A DNA stretch of 64,000 nucleotides from a virus: the IMG/VR virus record IMGVR_UViG_3300009184_000033, positions 62,001 through 126,000 of that record, one strand, 5' to 3'. Positions 33,601 to 41,771 of this stretch are shown here, piece by piece. Position 1 is the first letter of the stretch. Every line of letters begins with the position of its first letter. Made by a program: the position numbers and the translations under genes. The notes under the pieces are model-generated. The model did not search any database. It was not told the origin of the DNA and worked only from the letters and a program-made list of their open reading frames with translations.

Positions 33601-34050
33601 CTAGACGTCGCTGAGCTTTCTCGCAACAAATCCGTCATCAAACCACAGCATTCCAGAGTCGGGAGAGTACTTGATGAGCACCTCTTCACCTGCCGCAATT
33701 GGCTTTCTGGTCCAGATCTGGATGGAGTAGGTGTCCTCACCTGTGCTCTCGTACTTCCAGAATGCATTTGGCTCGTGGTTGTGGTTGTAGATGCTCGCCC
33801 AGCCCAGCGCCACCAGCGCAATCCCATCCTTGTGCATGAAGACGTAGTCGTGGAGTATGTGCCGAGACTCATGCTCAACCATGTACTCCTTGAGGATCGA
33901 GCGACCGAACGCGATCGTTGGCGAGACCTCGACGCAGTAGTGCTCAGGAAGGTCTTTGGTCGCAAAAACTCCGAGACCGTGGATTGTTGACCTACGGATC
34001 TCGACGTCGCGTATGAAGTACGATCCTGGCTTCTGTTTTTCCTTGAACAT
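33601..34050 (-). CDS. SET-domain protein lysine methyltransferase
   Basis: A 149-residue protein that is almost all SET domain. HGLGVFATKDLPEHY matches the entry strand (GxGxFA), YNHNHEPNAFW matches the SAM/pseudoknot motif (NHxxxPN), and ITAGEEV-like PIAAGEEVLIKY ends the core. It would methylate a protein lysine using SAM. The genome also encodes SAM synthetase, SAH hydrolase and an Hc1-type histone, a plausible substrate. The C-terminal Cys cluster of eukaryotic enzymes is missing, as in most bacterial and viral forms. Confidence 0.85.
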   Translation of the reverse strand: MFKEKQKPGSYFIRDVEIRRSTIHGLGVFATKDLPEHYCVEVSPTIAFGRSILKEYMVEHESRHILHDYVFMHKDGIALVALGWASIYNHNHEPNAFWKYESTGEDTYSIQIWTRKPIAAGEEVLIKYSPDSGMLWFDDGFVARKLSDV

Positions 34051-34068
34051 CAGTCAAGTTTAAAAACC

Positions 34069-34266
34069 TCAGCGCTGGCGTAAACGCCTGATGCCTTCCT
34101 TAATCCTCTTGATCGGCATGGCAAGGTTGTCTCCGCCTGCCCACAAATCTTCCTCTGCTTCGACATCGGAGGGGTGGTCGACCTCGATTGGTGTCGCCTC
34201 GCCAGAGTGCTCCTGGCTGAGAGCTTCGCGGATGATCTTACGGAGCTGACGTACGGTGACCCTCAT
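34069..34266 (-). CDS. Protein with LRKIIREAL-type start, 65 residues
   Basis: It starts MRVTVRQLRKIIREALSQE, one of the recurring capsid-targeting-like N-termini. The rest is a short acidic stretch and a basic end (PIKRIKEGIRRLRQR). Being mostly tag plus basic tail, it could be an internal head peptide. The ATG overlaps the upstream stop (ATGA). Confidence 0.65.
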   Translation of the reverse strand: MRVTVRQLRKIIREALSQEHSGEATPIEVDHPSDVEAEEDLWAGGDNLAMPIKRIKEGIRRLRQR

Positions 34267-34868
34267 CTTGAGTCCACCGCGGGAGGTCCTTCCTGCCCAT
34301 CTTCCTCTTCCTCTGGCTCTTCAGCGTCTTCGTCTTCTTCCTCGTAGTCTTCTTCCGAATCCTCGGCGTCATCATAGTCACTGATTTCGTACTCACCGGT
34401 GTCTGGGTCTTCCGTGTCTTCCTCGGAGTCCTCATAGTCCATGGAATCATCGGAGTCATCGTCCATGTCTTCCATGCCCTCACCACTCATGAGCGAAGAT
34501 AGCATGCTTGACATGTCGCCAGAGTCCATCTCGTCAGATTCCATGTCATCATCGCCATACTCGGAAGAGTAGTCTGCATCACCACCGCTTCGATCGATCT
34601 CGCCATGGAGGTAGTCTGACAGGCTCGTCATGTATGAGTCGGCGACAGCCATCTTGCTGAGAACCCAAGCTGGCAAGTCATCGCCATCCTCAAGCGCGTC
34701 GTGGAGCTTTGTTGCCCTCGCTGCGATGTTCTTCAGCTGTGTACGGGCCATGTCAGCATCACCTGAGTATCCAGGCGAGTGGTCGAAGTCCCGGCCCTGT
34801 TGGCCCTCAGCATGCTCACGAAGAGCTTTCCTGACAAAACTGCGGAGTGTGCTTATTCTAACTCTCAT
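34263..34868 (-). CDS. Acidic-tailed protein with LRSFVRKAL-type start, 201 residues
   Basis: It starts MRVRISTLRSFVRKALREH, a tag-like amphipathic helix. Residues 60-90 have LPAWVLSKMAVADSYMTSLS, a motif I know from unnamed proteins of T4-like marine phages. Residues 105-195 are extremely acidic (E, D, S, Y), as in proteins that bind basic partners or DNA-mimic tails. It is a candidate internal head protein. A TAATACTTA element lies 14 bases before the ATG. Confidence 0.68.
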   Translation of the reverse strand: MRVRISTLRSFVRKALREHAEGQQGRDFDHSPGYSGDADMARTQLKNIAARATKLHDALEDGDDLPAWVLSKMAVADSYMTSLSDYLHGEIDRSGGDADYSSEYGDDDMESDEMDSGDMSSMLSSLMSGEGMEDMDDDSDDSMDYEDSEEDTEDPDTGEYEISDYDDAEDSEEDYEEEDEDAEEPEEEEDGQEGPPAVDSR

Positions 34869-34882
34869 AGTATCCTCGCCAT

Positions 34883-34891
34883 TAAGTATTA
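34883..34891 (-). promoter_or_regulatory. TAATACTTA element before the acidic-tailed gene
   Basis: The minus strand reads TAATACTTA, differing by one base from the elements before yhbH and the fibre gene. GAGG follows between it and the ATG. Confidence 0.4.
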
Positions 34892-34897
34892 GGCGGG

Positions 34898-35167
34898 CTA
34901 CGAAAGTTCAACCTTGATTAGGTTGGCCTCGTCGCACCATGTCGTTAGCTCGAACTCAGTTGACATAATCAGGGCACGACCACGCTTTGGTTCTGTTGAG
35001 ATGTAGGAGACGATTTTATCAGAGTTAGGGTCCCTGTAGGAGTGGATGCTGGTTCCACCCAGCACATCTGGCTCATACTCAAGCACTGTGACTAAGACCA
35101 GACGCTGCTCAGTAGTCCAGCCTCCCGTTCTATACAGGAATTGGACCAGATCACCCTTGCTCAGCAT
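34898..35167 (-). CDS. GDLV-family small protein, 89 residues
   Basis: I start at the ATG at 35167, right after the upstream stop (TAAGATG). MLSKGDLVQFLYRTGG followed by LVLVTVLEYEPD and a C-terminal strand (ALIMSTEFELTTW) matches the layout of the (K)PGDLV proteins between 39 and 46 kb: a small SH3-like barrel with an entry GDLV turn. Function unknown. Confidence 0.6.
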   Translation of the reverse strand: MLSKGDLVQFLYRTGGWTTEQRLVLVTVLEYEPDVLGGTSIHSYRDPNSDKIVSYISTEPKRGRALIMSTEFELTTWCDEANLIKVELS

Positions 35168-35168
35168 C

Positions 35169-35609
35169 TTAGTTCTTCCAGCAGATTTCGGCGCAGTAGA
35201 GCTTATCGCTCTTGGAGCGGAGCATCGGGGCGCCGCACCGGTTGCAGGCCTGACCCTCACGGCAGCGCTTCCAGGTCTCCCGAGCGCGCTCGATCATGCG
35301 GTCCTTGATCGCCTCGATCTCGCCGGTGCGATTGACCCGGGTGTTCGAGATCAGTCCGCGCTTGCCCTTGGAGTTCTCGTAGAGGCCTACCACGCGGATC
35401 GCATCGGCGCCAGAATCGCGGACCTGGTCACCCTGGATCGAGGTGTAGACCTGGATGAAGAAGGGCGTGTCTTCAACTGGGCGGGACCAGATCTCCTCCT
35501 CGGCCTCGTGGGACTTGGGGAGCTTCTGGAAGCCAGCCGTGTGCAGCGCGACCTGAAGGGTCGTCGCGAGGAACTTCCGCTGCCAGTCGTGGTGGGGATC
35601 GTAGCTCAT
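35169..35609 (-). CDS. Hypothetical protein with C-terminal zinc knuckle, 146 residues
   Basis: I start at the ATG at 35609, after AGAGGA. Residues 1-100 form an alpha/beta domain (HHDWQRKFLATTLQVALHTA, PFFIQVYTSI, AIRVVGLYE). Residues 120-143 hold CNRCGAPM and a YCAEICW tail, a four-Cys zinc site like those in topoisomerases. It may bind nucleic acid. Function unknown. Confidence 0.65.
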   Translation of the reverse strand: MSYDPHHDWQRKFLATTLQVALHTAGFQKLPKSHEAEEEIWSRPVEDTPFFIQVYTSIQGDQVRDSGADAIRVVGLYENSKGKRGLISNTRVNRTGEIEAIKDRMIERARETWKRCREGQACNRCGAPMLRSKSDKLYCAEICWKN

Positions 35610-35698
35610 CGCTTTTCCTCTCCGTAGATCGAATATAATACATCGCACCCTCAGTGGGAACAACTTTACCGCCCTCTGAAGCACTTTTATGTTTTGAC

Positions 35699-35707
35699 TG
35701 ATACTTA
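35699..35707 (+). promoter_or_regulatory. TGATACTTA element before the 841-residue gene
   Basis: The plus strand reads TTGACTGATACTTA about 25 bases before the ATG. It is the only plus-strand copy with coding orientation that I found, and it precedes a plus-strand gene, which supports a directional promoter element. Confidence 0.5.
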
Positions 35708-35731
35708 CAAAGGTCGCGGAGTACTTGGAAT

Positions 35732-38257
35732 ATGAGAATGTCACCGGCAGCGAGAGAGCAGAGGATTGACCAGCTGGCGCAGCTTATCAGAGAGGGCGCA
35801 GATTACCGCTGGGAGAACGAGACTGAGCGCCACATCTGGACCCAGGTCGCAGCAGAGTTTCTCAGCGAGCACCTAGATGGCAGGAAGTCTCTGGTCTCTG
35901 AAGCGTGCTTCAGAGCGCACGTGAACAAGAATGACGTGCTCCTTGCTGAGTCTGCTGCCCGTCTAAACGAAGGTTTCTTCGGTGGACTCAAAGACATGCT
36001 CGGAGGCGGGCTCGCCAAGACTTTCGGTAAGGCATTCGGCGGTGTGAAGTCGAGAAACTGGTGGATCTTCGGGGGTGGAGGCGAGAAGGAGACGGCAAAG
36101 TATCGTCAGGCCTACATTGATGCTACCGAAGAGAACCAGGAAGTGTTTGCAAAGCTGGGTCAGACTACTCTGAAGACATTGGTCGACCAGATCAAGGGTA
36201 TGATCGAGGAATGGCCCAACGGCGGTAGCGTCAAGGAATTCACAGATGCGATGGCCAAGTTCGACCAGTTCTATCAGTCGGTCAGGACCGCCGCCGGTGC
36301 CGGCACGACGGATGGAACTCCGCCACCCCAGGGCGTTGCACCAAAGCTCAGCGTCGAAGACGCTAACGCAATCATCAAGAAGCTTCGCCAGGCGATGCAG
36401 TTCTTCGACAGGGAACTCAAGGACAGGTACACTTACAATCTCGAGAGCCGCACTCGTAGGGTTCCAACGCTGGTTGAGGCCCTGCTTCTTGAGGCGGGTG
36501 AGGATGATGACATAGGTGCGGAGGGCAGAAAGACCTCAGGCATGAAGGGTCTTGAGAGCAACCTTGCACCAGGAATATTAGCCGCCCTTGGACTTGGAGG
36601 AATTGCAGCTGGACTTCTTGCGCAGTCTGACTGGTTCATCAAGCTCACCTCGGTAATGAAAGAATCGCCGCCAACGGAAATTGTCCAGAACACCACAAAG
36701 TTTGTGGAAGAAACTCTAGGAACAGTGAAAGACGGCCAGGGCTGGATGTGGAGCATGAACAATCTCACACCCGGAGGACCAAACATCACGGGCGCATCTC
36801 CGATGTCAGACGTCGTCAAGAAGATTGCCATGGCTGGCGGTGGAGATTTTTCCAAGGGCGTCCAGGCATACACCAGCGGTGATCCTCCGTTCCTGATGGG
36901 TGGGCAAAAGACTGCTGAGATGCTCATGAAGCTCAAGGACAATCCAAACGCTTATGGAAAAACGATGATGGACCTTCTTGGGCACACCGGAACAGGCACA
37001 GGCAAGAAGATTGGGGATCTTGTCTGGGTCAAGTCAGGCGCCCAACTAAAGGGACTGGTGATGAAGCCTGTTCAAGAGGTCATTAAGTCTGCGGGATCTA
37101 AGGTGCTGACTCAAACAGCGCTTGGTGCCAAGATCACGGCGCTCGGTCCGTGGGGAGTAGGAATTGGCGCTGGACTAATCGCCGCCGCCGCCTCGATCAA
37201 GGCTCTCAGAGACTACGGCGCAAAGAACAGCAGAACTACTTACTTCCAGGCAGCCGTCGACCTGTTCAAGGACATTAAGCCCGACGAGGTGAAGGGAGCT
37301 ACCACGATTCCTGACAATCCTCCAGAAGTCGACCCGCCTCAGGCAGGGAAAGTCCTGGTAACTCTCGACAATACAAACACAATGGTATCAGTACCAAAAG
37401 ATGTCGTTGCGTCTCAAGGATTTGAGATTCCCAAAGCCTACACCCTAGAAGAGATACCGCTTAACGATAAGGAGGAGACAAAGAAAGAGGTTATTGCATA
37501 CCTCGAGTCTCCTCCGGGTAAGGCGGGAGTCCAGATGGCAGATGGCAAGTCCGCAAAGGATCTGGAGGGTCTAGAGTTTGAAGTTACAGACAAGCGCAAG
37601 AAGTCCAGAGGAAGCTCGACAGAGCCTGGCAAGGGGGCAGTATCAGTGGTTTCGATCAAAGATTGGAAGATGCCGTCTCTCGCATCAGTGCTATTCGAAT
37701 CCACCGATGAGTCTGCAGATGTAAGAGTCGCTGGCGCAGACGCCAAGAAGAGCAAGACCTACAAGGAGCTCAAGAAGAAGTTCAAGAATGATCCGAAGAA
37801 CTTGCCGCTCCCATCGGGCGTCTCCACAAGAGAAGATGACGTAATAAAAGACACCATGAAGCTCACTGACGACGACTTCGATCTCAGGGCTACATCGAAG
37901 GACGGCGATGTCCAGCAGGGACTCAATGCCCTTCGCAAGAAGGCAAAGAGTGGTAACGTCATCCTCACCTTCAGCAACAAGGCGCACGAAAAGCTGGCAA
38001 CACAGTTCCAGATGTCAGAAGATGACATAAAGAAGTTGTTGGCAATATACTCCAAGAAGCCCGAGTCTGCGCCAAAAATAGAAGCCTACAAGTCCATCTT
38101 GAGCAAGATTAAGGATGACGCGAAGAAGAAGGAGCTGAGGCAGTTCATAGTCGACATGGGTATGGCGGTATCTAAGCCGAAAAAGAATGAAGCGCTCGAT
38201 GCGGGTTCTGAGAACCTCATCATCGAGCGCTGGTCGAAGCTGGCAGGACTGCTCTAG
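35732..38257 (+). CDS. Large probable virion-internal protein with several protease-type sites (841 residues)
   Basis: No overall family recognised. The start QRIDQLAQLIREGADY resembles the tag helices of the other putative head proteins. The protein holds several (L/I)xE contexts next to acidic runs: LLAESAARLNEG (about 70-81), LVEALLLEAGEDDD (about 250) and LASVLFESTDESAD (about 650). It ends in IIERWSKLAGLL, shared with the HAD-type protein. Residues 280-310 and 465-490 include Gly/Ala-rich hydrophobic stretches that may cross or enter a membrane. It could be a polyprotein cut during head maturation or an ejection protein. It is convergent with the lipoprotein gene (2 bases apart). Confidence 0.65.
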   Translation: MRMSPAAREQRIDQLAQLIREGADYRWENETERHIWTQVAAEFLSEHLDGRKSLVSEACFRAHVNKNDVLLAESAARLNEGFFGGLKDMLGGGLAKTFGKAFGGVKSRNWWIFGGGGEKETAKYRQAYIDATEENQEVFAKLGQTTLKTLVDQIKGMIEEWPNGGSVKEFTDAMAKFDQFYQSVRTAAGAGTTDGTPPPQGVAPKLSVEDANAIIKKLRQAMQFFDRELKDRYTYNLESRTRRVPTLVEALLLEAGEDDDIGAEGRKTSGMKGLESNLAPGILAALGLGGIAAGLLAQSDWFIKLTSVMKESPPTEIVQNTTKFVEETLGTVKDGQGWMWSMNNLTPGGPNITGASPMSDVVKKIAMAGGGDFSKGVQAYTSGDPPFLMGGQKTAEMLMKLKDNPNAYGKTMMDLLGHTGTGTGKKIGDLVWVKSGAQLKGLVMKPVQEVIKSAGSKVLTQTALGAKITALGPWGVGIGAGLIAAAASIKALRDYGAKNSRTTYFQAAVDLFKDIKPDEVKGATTIPDNPPEVDPPQAGKVLVTLDNTNTMVSVPKDVVASQGFEIPKAYTLEEIPLNDKEETKKEVIAYLESPPGKAGVQMADGKSAKDLEGLEFEVTDKRKKSRGSSTEPGKGAVSVVSIKDWKMPSLASVLFESTDESADVRVAGADAKKSKTYKELKKKFKNDPKNLPLPSGVSTREDDVIKDTMKLTDDDFDLRATSKDGDVQQGLNALRKKAKSGNVILTFSNKAHEKLATQFQMSEDDIKKLLAIYSKKPESAPKIEAYKSILSKIKDDAKKKELRQFIVDMGMAVSKPKKNEALDAGSENLIIERWSKLAGLL

Positions 38258-38259
38258 TC

Positions 38260-39408
38260 CTAGCGGCAGGCACCAGAGAGGCTCGTAGTGGAGCCGCCCG
38301 GAACGTCAACTTCGACAAATGGCTCATAGCAGCCTTCGGAGTTGACGTTACGCGTATCAGTCCACACCATGACACCACCGAGGTAGACGTTCACAGTGAC
38401 ATCATTGCGTCCCGAGTAGACGGAACCAGGGTAGTCATGGACATAGACAGTGTACGTCCCACGTGCGGGAGAGTCGATATTGATATTCTCCGGACCAGTT
38501 CCCGGGATGTCATCGAGGTCGAGGATGGGATCATCCGTTGGACCACCAGCCCCCCAGTTGAGTCCGCCCCAAGTGCAATTCGCATAGTAACAGTCAGAAT
38601 CAGTTGTCAGGACGCCGCCATCATCGAGGAGGTGGAGGTCCATGTCATCGCCGGAGTATGTCCAGAACATCTCCACCCAGAGCCCGTCACCGGCTGTCGC
38701 CTCCAGGGTCGCGAGGCAGGGCTCAGAGACGAGACCGTCGTTATCAGTGACCACCAGCTGGCCGACGTACTCGCCTGCTACGTCCGGAGTGAAACCCCGA
38801 CGATTTGCGGTGCCACCAGGCATTGTGGAGGTGGCACCAGCCGGCTCAGAGATGAGAGTCCAGTCGTATGAGACGATCGATCCGTCATCGTACGAGGCGC
38901 TGCCAATCCAGTCCGCTGACTCATGGATGGCGAGGACGGACGTGGGATCGACCGAGCATACCGCAACTGGCTGGGAGAGTGGAGGCGCGGTGTCCCCAGT
39001 GTCTCCGGTGTCGACTATGACCTCCGCACCGGCTAGCAGAGGCACAGTAAGGTTAGGACTAGCAGGATCGTTAGAAAGAATCTGAAGGTCACCGGTTGTC
39101 TCGCTCCCATCGGAGGTGTATGTGATCGTGAGCTCAGCGAAGGAATCAGGTTCGAAAGAACCGACAATGGGCTCGAGGAGAGTGAATGTCTCACGTCCGT
39201 TGCCGATCTGCATTGCGGTCACGTTGAGGTTTGCGTCTCCGAGCGATGACATGGTGATGATCTGCGCCGAGCTCTCACCGGCTGGGACGATCCCAAAGTC
39301 GACAGGGCTGGGGTCGACCTGAATACGCGGTGCGCCATCAGTGGGTGGATCCTTGATGGAAGTGATCGTATTGTCCATGCATGCGACCGTGAGTAAGAAT
39401 AACACCAT
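38260..39408 (-). CDS. Secreted lipoprotein with ASH/HYDIN-, PKD- and DUF2135-like domains
   Basis: A 382-residue protein starting MVLFLLTVACMD; TVAC fits a lipobox, although the signal peptide is unusually short. Residues 25-130 resemble an ASH domain (VDFGIVPAGESSAQIITMSS). A DTGDTGDTAPP linker follows, typical of Myxococcota proteins. Residues 145-240 resemble a PKD fold (SYDWTLISEPAGATSTMPGG). Residues 240-380 resemble DUF2135 (DMDLHLLDDGG, NINIDSPARGTYTVYVHDYP). It probably sits on the host surface. GGAGG lies before the ATG. Likely acquired from a host. Confidence 0.75.
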   Translation of the reverse strand: MVLFLLTVACMDNTITSIKDPPTDGAPRIQVDPSPVDFGIVPAGESSAQIITMSSLGDANLNVTAMQIGNGRETFTLLEPIVGSFEPDSFAELTITYTSDGSETTGDLQILSNDPASPNLTVPLLAGAEVIVDTGDTGDTAPPLSQPVAVCSVDPTSVLAIHESADWIGSASYDDGSIVSYDWTLISEPAGATSTMPGGTANRRGFTPDVAGEYVGQLVVTDNDGLVSEPCLATLEATAGDGLWVEMFWTYSGDDMDLHLLDDGGVLTTDSDCYYANCTWGGLNWGAGGPTDDPILDLDDIPGTGPENINIDSPARGTYTVYVHDYPGSVYSGRNDVTVNVYLGGVMVWTDTRNVNSEGCYEPFVEVDVPGGSTTSLSGACR

Positions 39409-39469
39409 TGGGCCTCCGTTAACCTCAACAGTATGTATACTCAGATGCTCTCAGATGTACAGAGCTACA

Positions 39470-39721
39470 TCAAGATGTGGAAACACTCATCGCTGACTGG
39501 ACCTTCCCAGAATCAATCTGAGTGTCTTCCGACACCAGCTCTAGCCAGTCGGTCGGATAGGTCTCGACCCGACCGTCATTGAGCACCTCTGACCTGTTCT
39601 CCCAGTACACGCCACTGCCCTCTCCTGTGGAGACCTCGACAAGCTCGGTGCTTATGACTATCATGAAGCCACGCGGTAACAGCATGGACCAGTGGAACTT
39701 TACGAGACTACCTGGTGCCAT
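39470..39721 (-). CDS. (K)PGDLV-family small protein, 83 residues
   Basis: It starts MAPGSLVKFHWSMLLPRGF, then MIVISTELVEV, a YWENRSEVLNDGRVETYP hairpin and WLELVSEDT, the layout of the small barrel family found throughout 39-46 kb. No function known. A 24-residue frame (39708-39782) ends inside its start and may be a leader. Confidence 0.6.
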   Translation of the reverse strand: MAPGSLVKFHWSMLLPRGFMIVISTELVEVSTGEGSGVYWENRSEVLNDGRVETYPTDWLELVSEDTQIDSGKVQSAMSVSTS

Positions 39722-39787
39722 CTCTCTTCGACCATATCCGTTCGAGAGCCCTCAGGAGCTCAAATGAGAAGTTTCCAAACATGACAG

Positions 39788-39796
39788 TAAGTATGT
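39788..39796 (-). promoter_or_regulatory. ACATACTTA element
   Basis: The minus strand reads ACATACTTA, then five bases, then an ATG that opens a 24-codon frame (39782-39708) running into the PGSLV gene. The five-base spacing equals that before yhbH. It lies directly after the stop of the upstream gene. Confidence 0.4.
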
Positions 39797-39994
39797 TCAG
39801 TCTCCGTTTCCGAGACCACTCCACAGCGGGACTGCCAGCGTCATCTTCTTGTGCTCGTGCGCGTGGTGCTCGATCTCCTCGATGAGCCGGATGATGTCTC
39901 CCGCATTCACGTCCAGCGAGTGGTCGATCCTGTGCCGGCACCGCTCGATCACCTTCTCAATTGGCTCCAATGTCTTCTCGCCTCCACCTGCCAT
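39797..39994 (-). CDS. Small helical protein, 65 residues
   Basis: The start has AGAGG three to four bases before the ATG. The protein is a single charged helix-rich domain (EPIEKVIERCRHRID, AGDIIRLIEEIEHHAHEHKK) with a His cluster. No family recognised. The first 38 bases overlap the end of the membrane protein gene. Confidence 0.5.
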   Translation of the reverse strand: MAGGGEKTLEPIEKVIERCRHRIDHSLDVNAGDIIRLIEEIEHHAHEHKKMTLAVPLWSGLGNGD

Positions 39995-40184
39995 TTCCCT
40001 CTCCGCAGAGACACTGCTCGTGAAAATCGATCACGGGTGTGAGCGCGGGCTGGTCGCTGCACCTCGCCTCGCATGCCTTCTGGAAGCTCAGTGAGTCGGA
40101 GCAGACCCAGATCAGCAGGAGAAATCCAACTGCAAGAGAAATCATGGTCACAAACTTTTCGATCTGCTGGTCAGAAAAATTCAT
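39957..40184 (-). CDS. Small single-pass membrane protein, 75 residues
   Basis: GAGGGG precedes the ATG. Residues 11-29 (FVTMISLAVGFLLLIWVCS) form one membrane helix. The outer part has Cys-rich spacing (ACEARCSD and EQCLCGEG), which could form disulfides in the periplasm. It might be a small lysis or envelope protein, but nothing proves this. Confidence 0.55.
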   Translation of the reverse strand: MNFSDQQIEKFVTMISLAVGFLLLIWVCSDSLSFQKACEARCSDQPALTPVIDFHEQCLCGEGNGRWRREDIGAN

Positions 40185-40199
40185 CTACCCCTCCAGGTT

Positions 40200-40964
40200 C
40201 TACCAGTCTCCCTCGTGATTTCCATCGACAACTTTTCCACGGACTCGCCGTCCCTTCTTGTTATAGAGGGTCACCTTCTCCTGCAGCATCTGGACCTCCC
40301 ATCGATCGCTACTGACCTGCTTCAGGCTAAAGGGCCCGTAGCCATCGATCCCGAGGAACTCATCGTGCCCATAGTGGATGTTGGCGAGCTCCTTCTTGCC
40401 AACTACATTTGCGCACCGTGTCACTTCTTCCTGCAAGCCTGCGTTGGCCCTGTGAAGCTCACTGTTCTCTTTTAGAAGTTCCCGGATACGATCGCCAGTC
40501 GCCTCTTTGAGATCGTCACATTCTTCCTTCAGAGTCCGAATGTCCTCACAGAGGGTATTGAGCTCATCGCGAGCGTCATCCCTCTCAGAGAGGGTTTGCT
40601 TCAGTGCTTCCTGGAGATAGTCCCTCTCAGCAACCACCTTCTCCGCGTAGACAGACCAGCTTCCCTGCCCAACGAATCCGGGACCACGCTCGGACTCAGG
40701 TGGGACAAGCTTCTCAAGGCGCTCGGCCTTCAGAAGGATCTCCTTCATTCGCTGGGCCTGCTCGGCGTTCTCCTTTCGCAGCTGGTCATTCTCTTTGTCG
40801 ATGTCCAGTCCAGCCTGATGTGCCTCGTAGCACTCCTTCCGAAGACTATCGATCTCATCGAGGAGGACCCTTGCCTGCTCACTGTTGAGCAGTGTACCAC
40901 CGGCATTGATGTGCTCACGGATTGAATCCTCGGTCAACCAATCTTGTTCAGCACGCTGGTTCAT
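40200..40964 (-). CDS. Coiled-coil protein, 254 residues
   Basis: Residues 25-190 are heptad-rich (ARVLLDEIDSLRKECYEA, KENDQLRKENAEQAQRMKEI, DIRTLKEECDDLKEATGD), predicting a long coiled coil. The last 50 residues form a small beta domain (FSLKQVSSDRWEVQMLQEKV). No catalytic motif. Possibly a structural or scaffold-like protein. The ATG overlaps the upstream stop by 4 bases. Confidence 0.65.
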   Translation of the reverse strand: MNQRAEQDWLTEDSIREHINAGGTLLNSEQARVLLDEIDSLRKECYEAHQAGLDIDKENDQLRKENAEQAQRMKEILLKAERLEKLVPPESERGPGFVGQGSWSVYAEKVVAERDYLQEALKQTLSERDDARDELNTLCEDIRTLKEECDDLKEATGDRIRELLKENSELHRANAGLQEEVTRCANVVGKKELANIHYGHDEFLGIDGYGPFSLKQVSSDRWEVQMLQEKVTLYNKKGRRVRGKVVDGNHEGDW

Positions 40965-41200
40965 GGGTTCTCCTTCTTCATGATGTTCTGGATCTTGCTG
41001 TCACGTTCCTGGACCAACTGTGACCAGCGTGCGGCATGCTCATCCGACCGTCGCTTGATCTCATCTGGATCTGTCGACTTGAACTCGTACTCCTTGCTCA
41101 TCTCCAGGAGTCTCAGGGAGTAATCGATCTCAAGCTCAAGCACATCGGACTTACCGGCCGAAGAGAGCGAGGCGAACTGTTCAGGTGTAAGGGCACTCAT
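40961..41200 (-). CDS. Small helical protein, 79 residues
   Basis: Charged and helical (LTPEQFASLSS, VLELEIDYSLRLLEMSKEY, ARWSQLVQERDSKIQNIM). No family recognised. Coupled at both ends by 4-base overlaps in a run of small genes. Confidence 0.6.
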   Translation of the reverse strand: MSALTPEQFASLSSAGKSDVLELEIDYSLRLLEMSKEYEFKSTDPDEIKRRSDEHAARWSQLVQERDSKIQNIMKKENP

Positions 41201-41604
41201 TCTGTCTCCTTGTTGTCAATGTCTCTACACTCTGCGATGATGGCTTCTCGATTCTTCTCATTGTAGTCGAGAAGTTCCTGGACAATCGCGAGGAGATCGC
41301 CGTTTTCACCCTTTTCGAGGGTCTCATTAGCTTTATCAGCAAGGTTCTTGAAGTCTCTAATGTGCTTGTAATCAGTCATGGGTGCTCCTTCCTGCAAACC
41401 ATACGGGCTGCGATTCTCGTTTACAAACCGGCGATACTTCTCAAGAGCGGGATGCGACCCGTCTCTATCGCTTGGATGTCGTGTCGCATCAATCATCTTA
41501 ACGTGCCGTTCGAGGACATCCCACAGCTCGATGATCGCTTTGTCGCGATCCTGGATGTCCTCATCTCGAATGTCAGCCAGGTCGATCTCACCCCAGTTTC
41601 TCAT
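41197..41604 (-). CDS. Hypothetical acidic protein, 135 residues
   Basis: Contains DEDIQDRDKAIIELWDVLER and LADKANETLEKGENGDLLAI; mostly helical and acidic. No known motif. An ATG overlaps the upstream small gene stop. Confidence 0.6.
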   Translation of the reverse strand: MRNWGEIDLADIRDEDIQDRDKAIIELWDVLERHVKMIDATRHPSDRDGSHPALEKYRRFVNENRSPYGLQEGAPMTDYKHIRDFKNLADKANETLEKGENGDLLAIVQELLDYNEKNREAIIAECRDIDNKETE

Positions 41605-41771
41605 GCGTTCTCCTTCTCCCTGCGAAGCTCCTGAAGACTCTCCTTCAGGACGGCTGCAAACTTCTCCATCTCCTCTGGGGTCAGGCTATCGAGCTTCTCG
41701 ATAATCGTGGGATCCGTGATGGGAAAGCTGGCCCCTTCGGGGACCTCATTGTCTACGTGCTCGTTGCTCAT
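41601..41771 (-). CDS. Small hypothetical protein, 56 residues
   Basis: A short frame with ATG at 41771, coupled to both neighbours by ATGA overlaps. It contains DPTIIEKLDSLTPEEMEKFA and ESLQELRREKEN. The pattern (LTPEEMxxFxxxLKES) is that of a small helical regulator, but no function is known. Confidence 0.58.
   Translation of the reverse strand: MSNEHVDNEVPEGASFPITDPTIIEKLDSLTPEEMEKFAAVLKESLQELRREKENA

Noticed and set aside
39708-39782. 24-codon minus frame starting MFGNFSFELL
   Set aside because: The spacing to an ATACTTA element is suggestive of a leaderless gene, but length and lack of family support leave it as a possible leader only.
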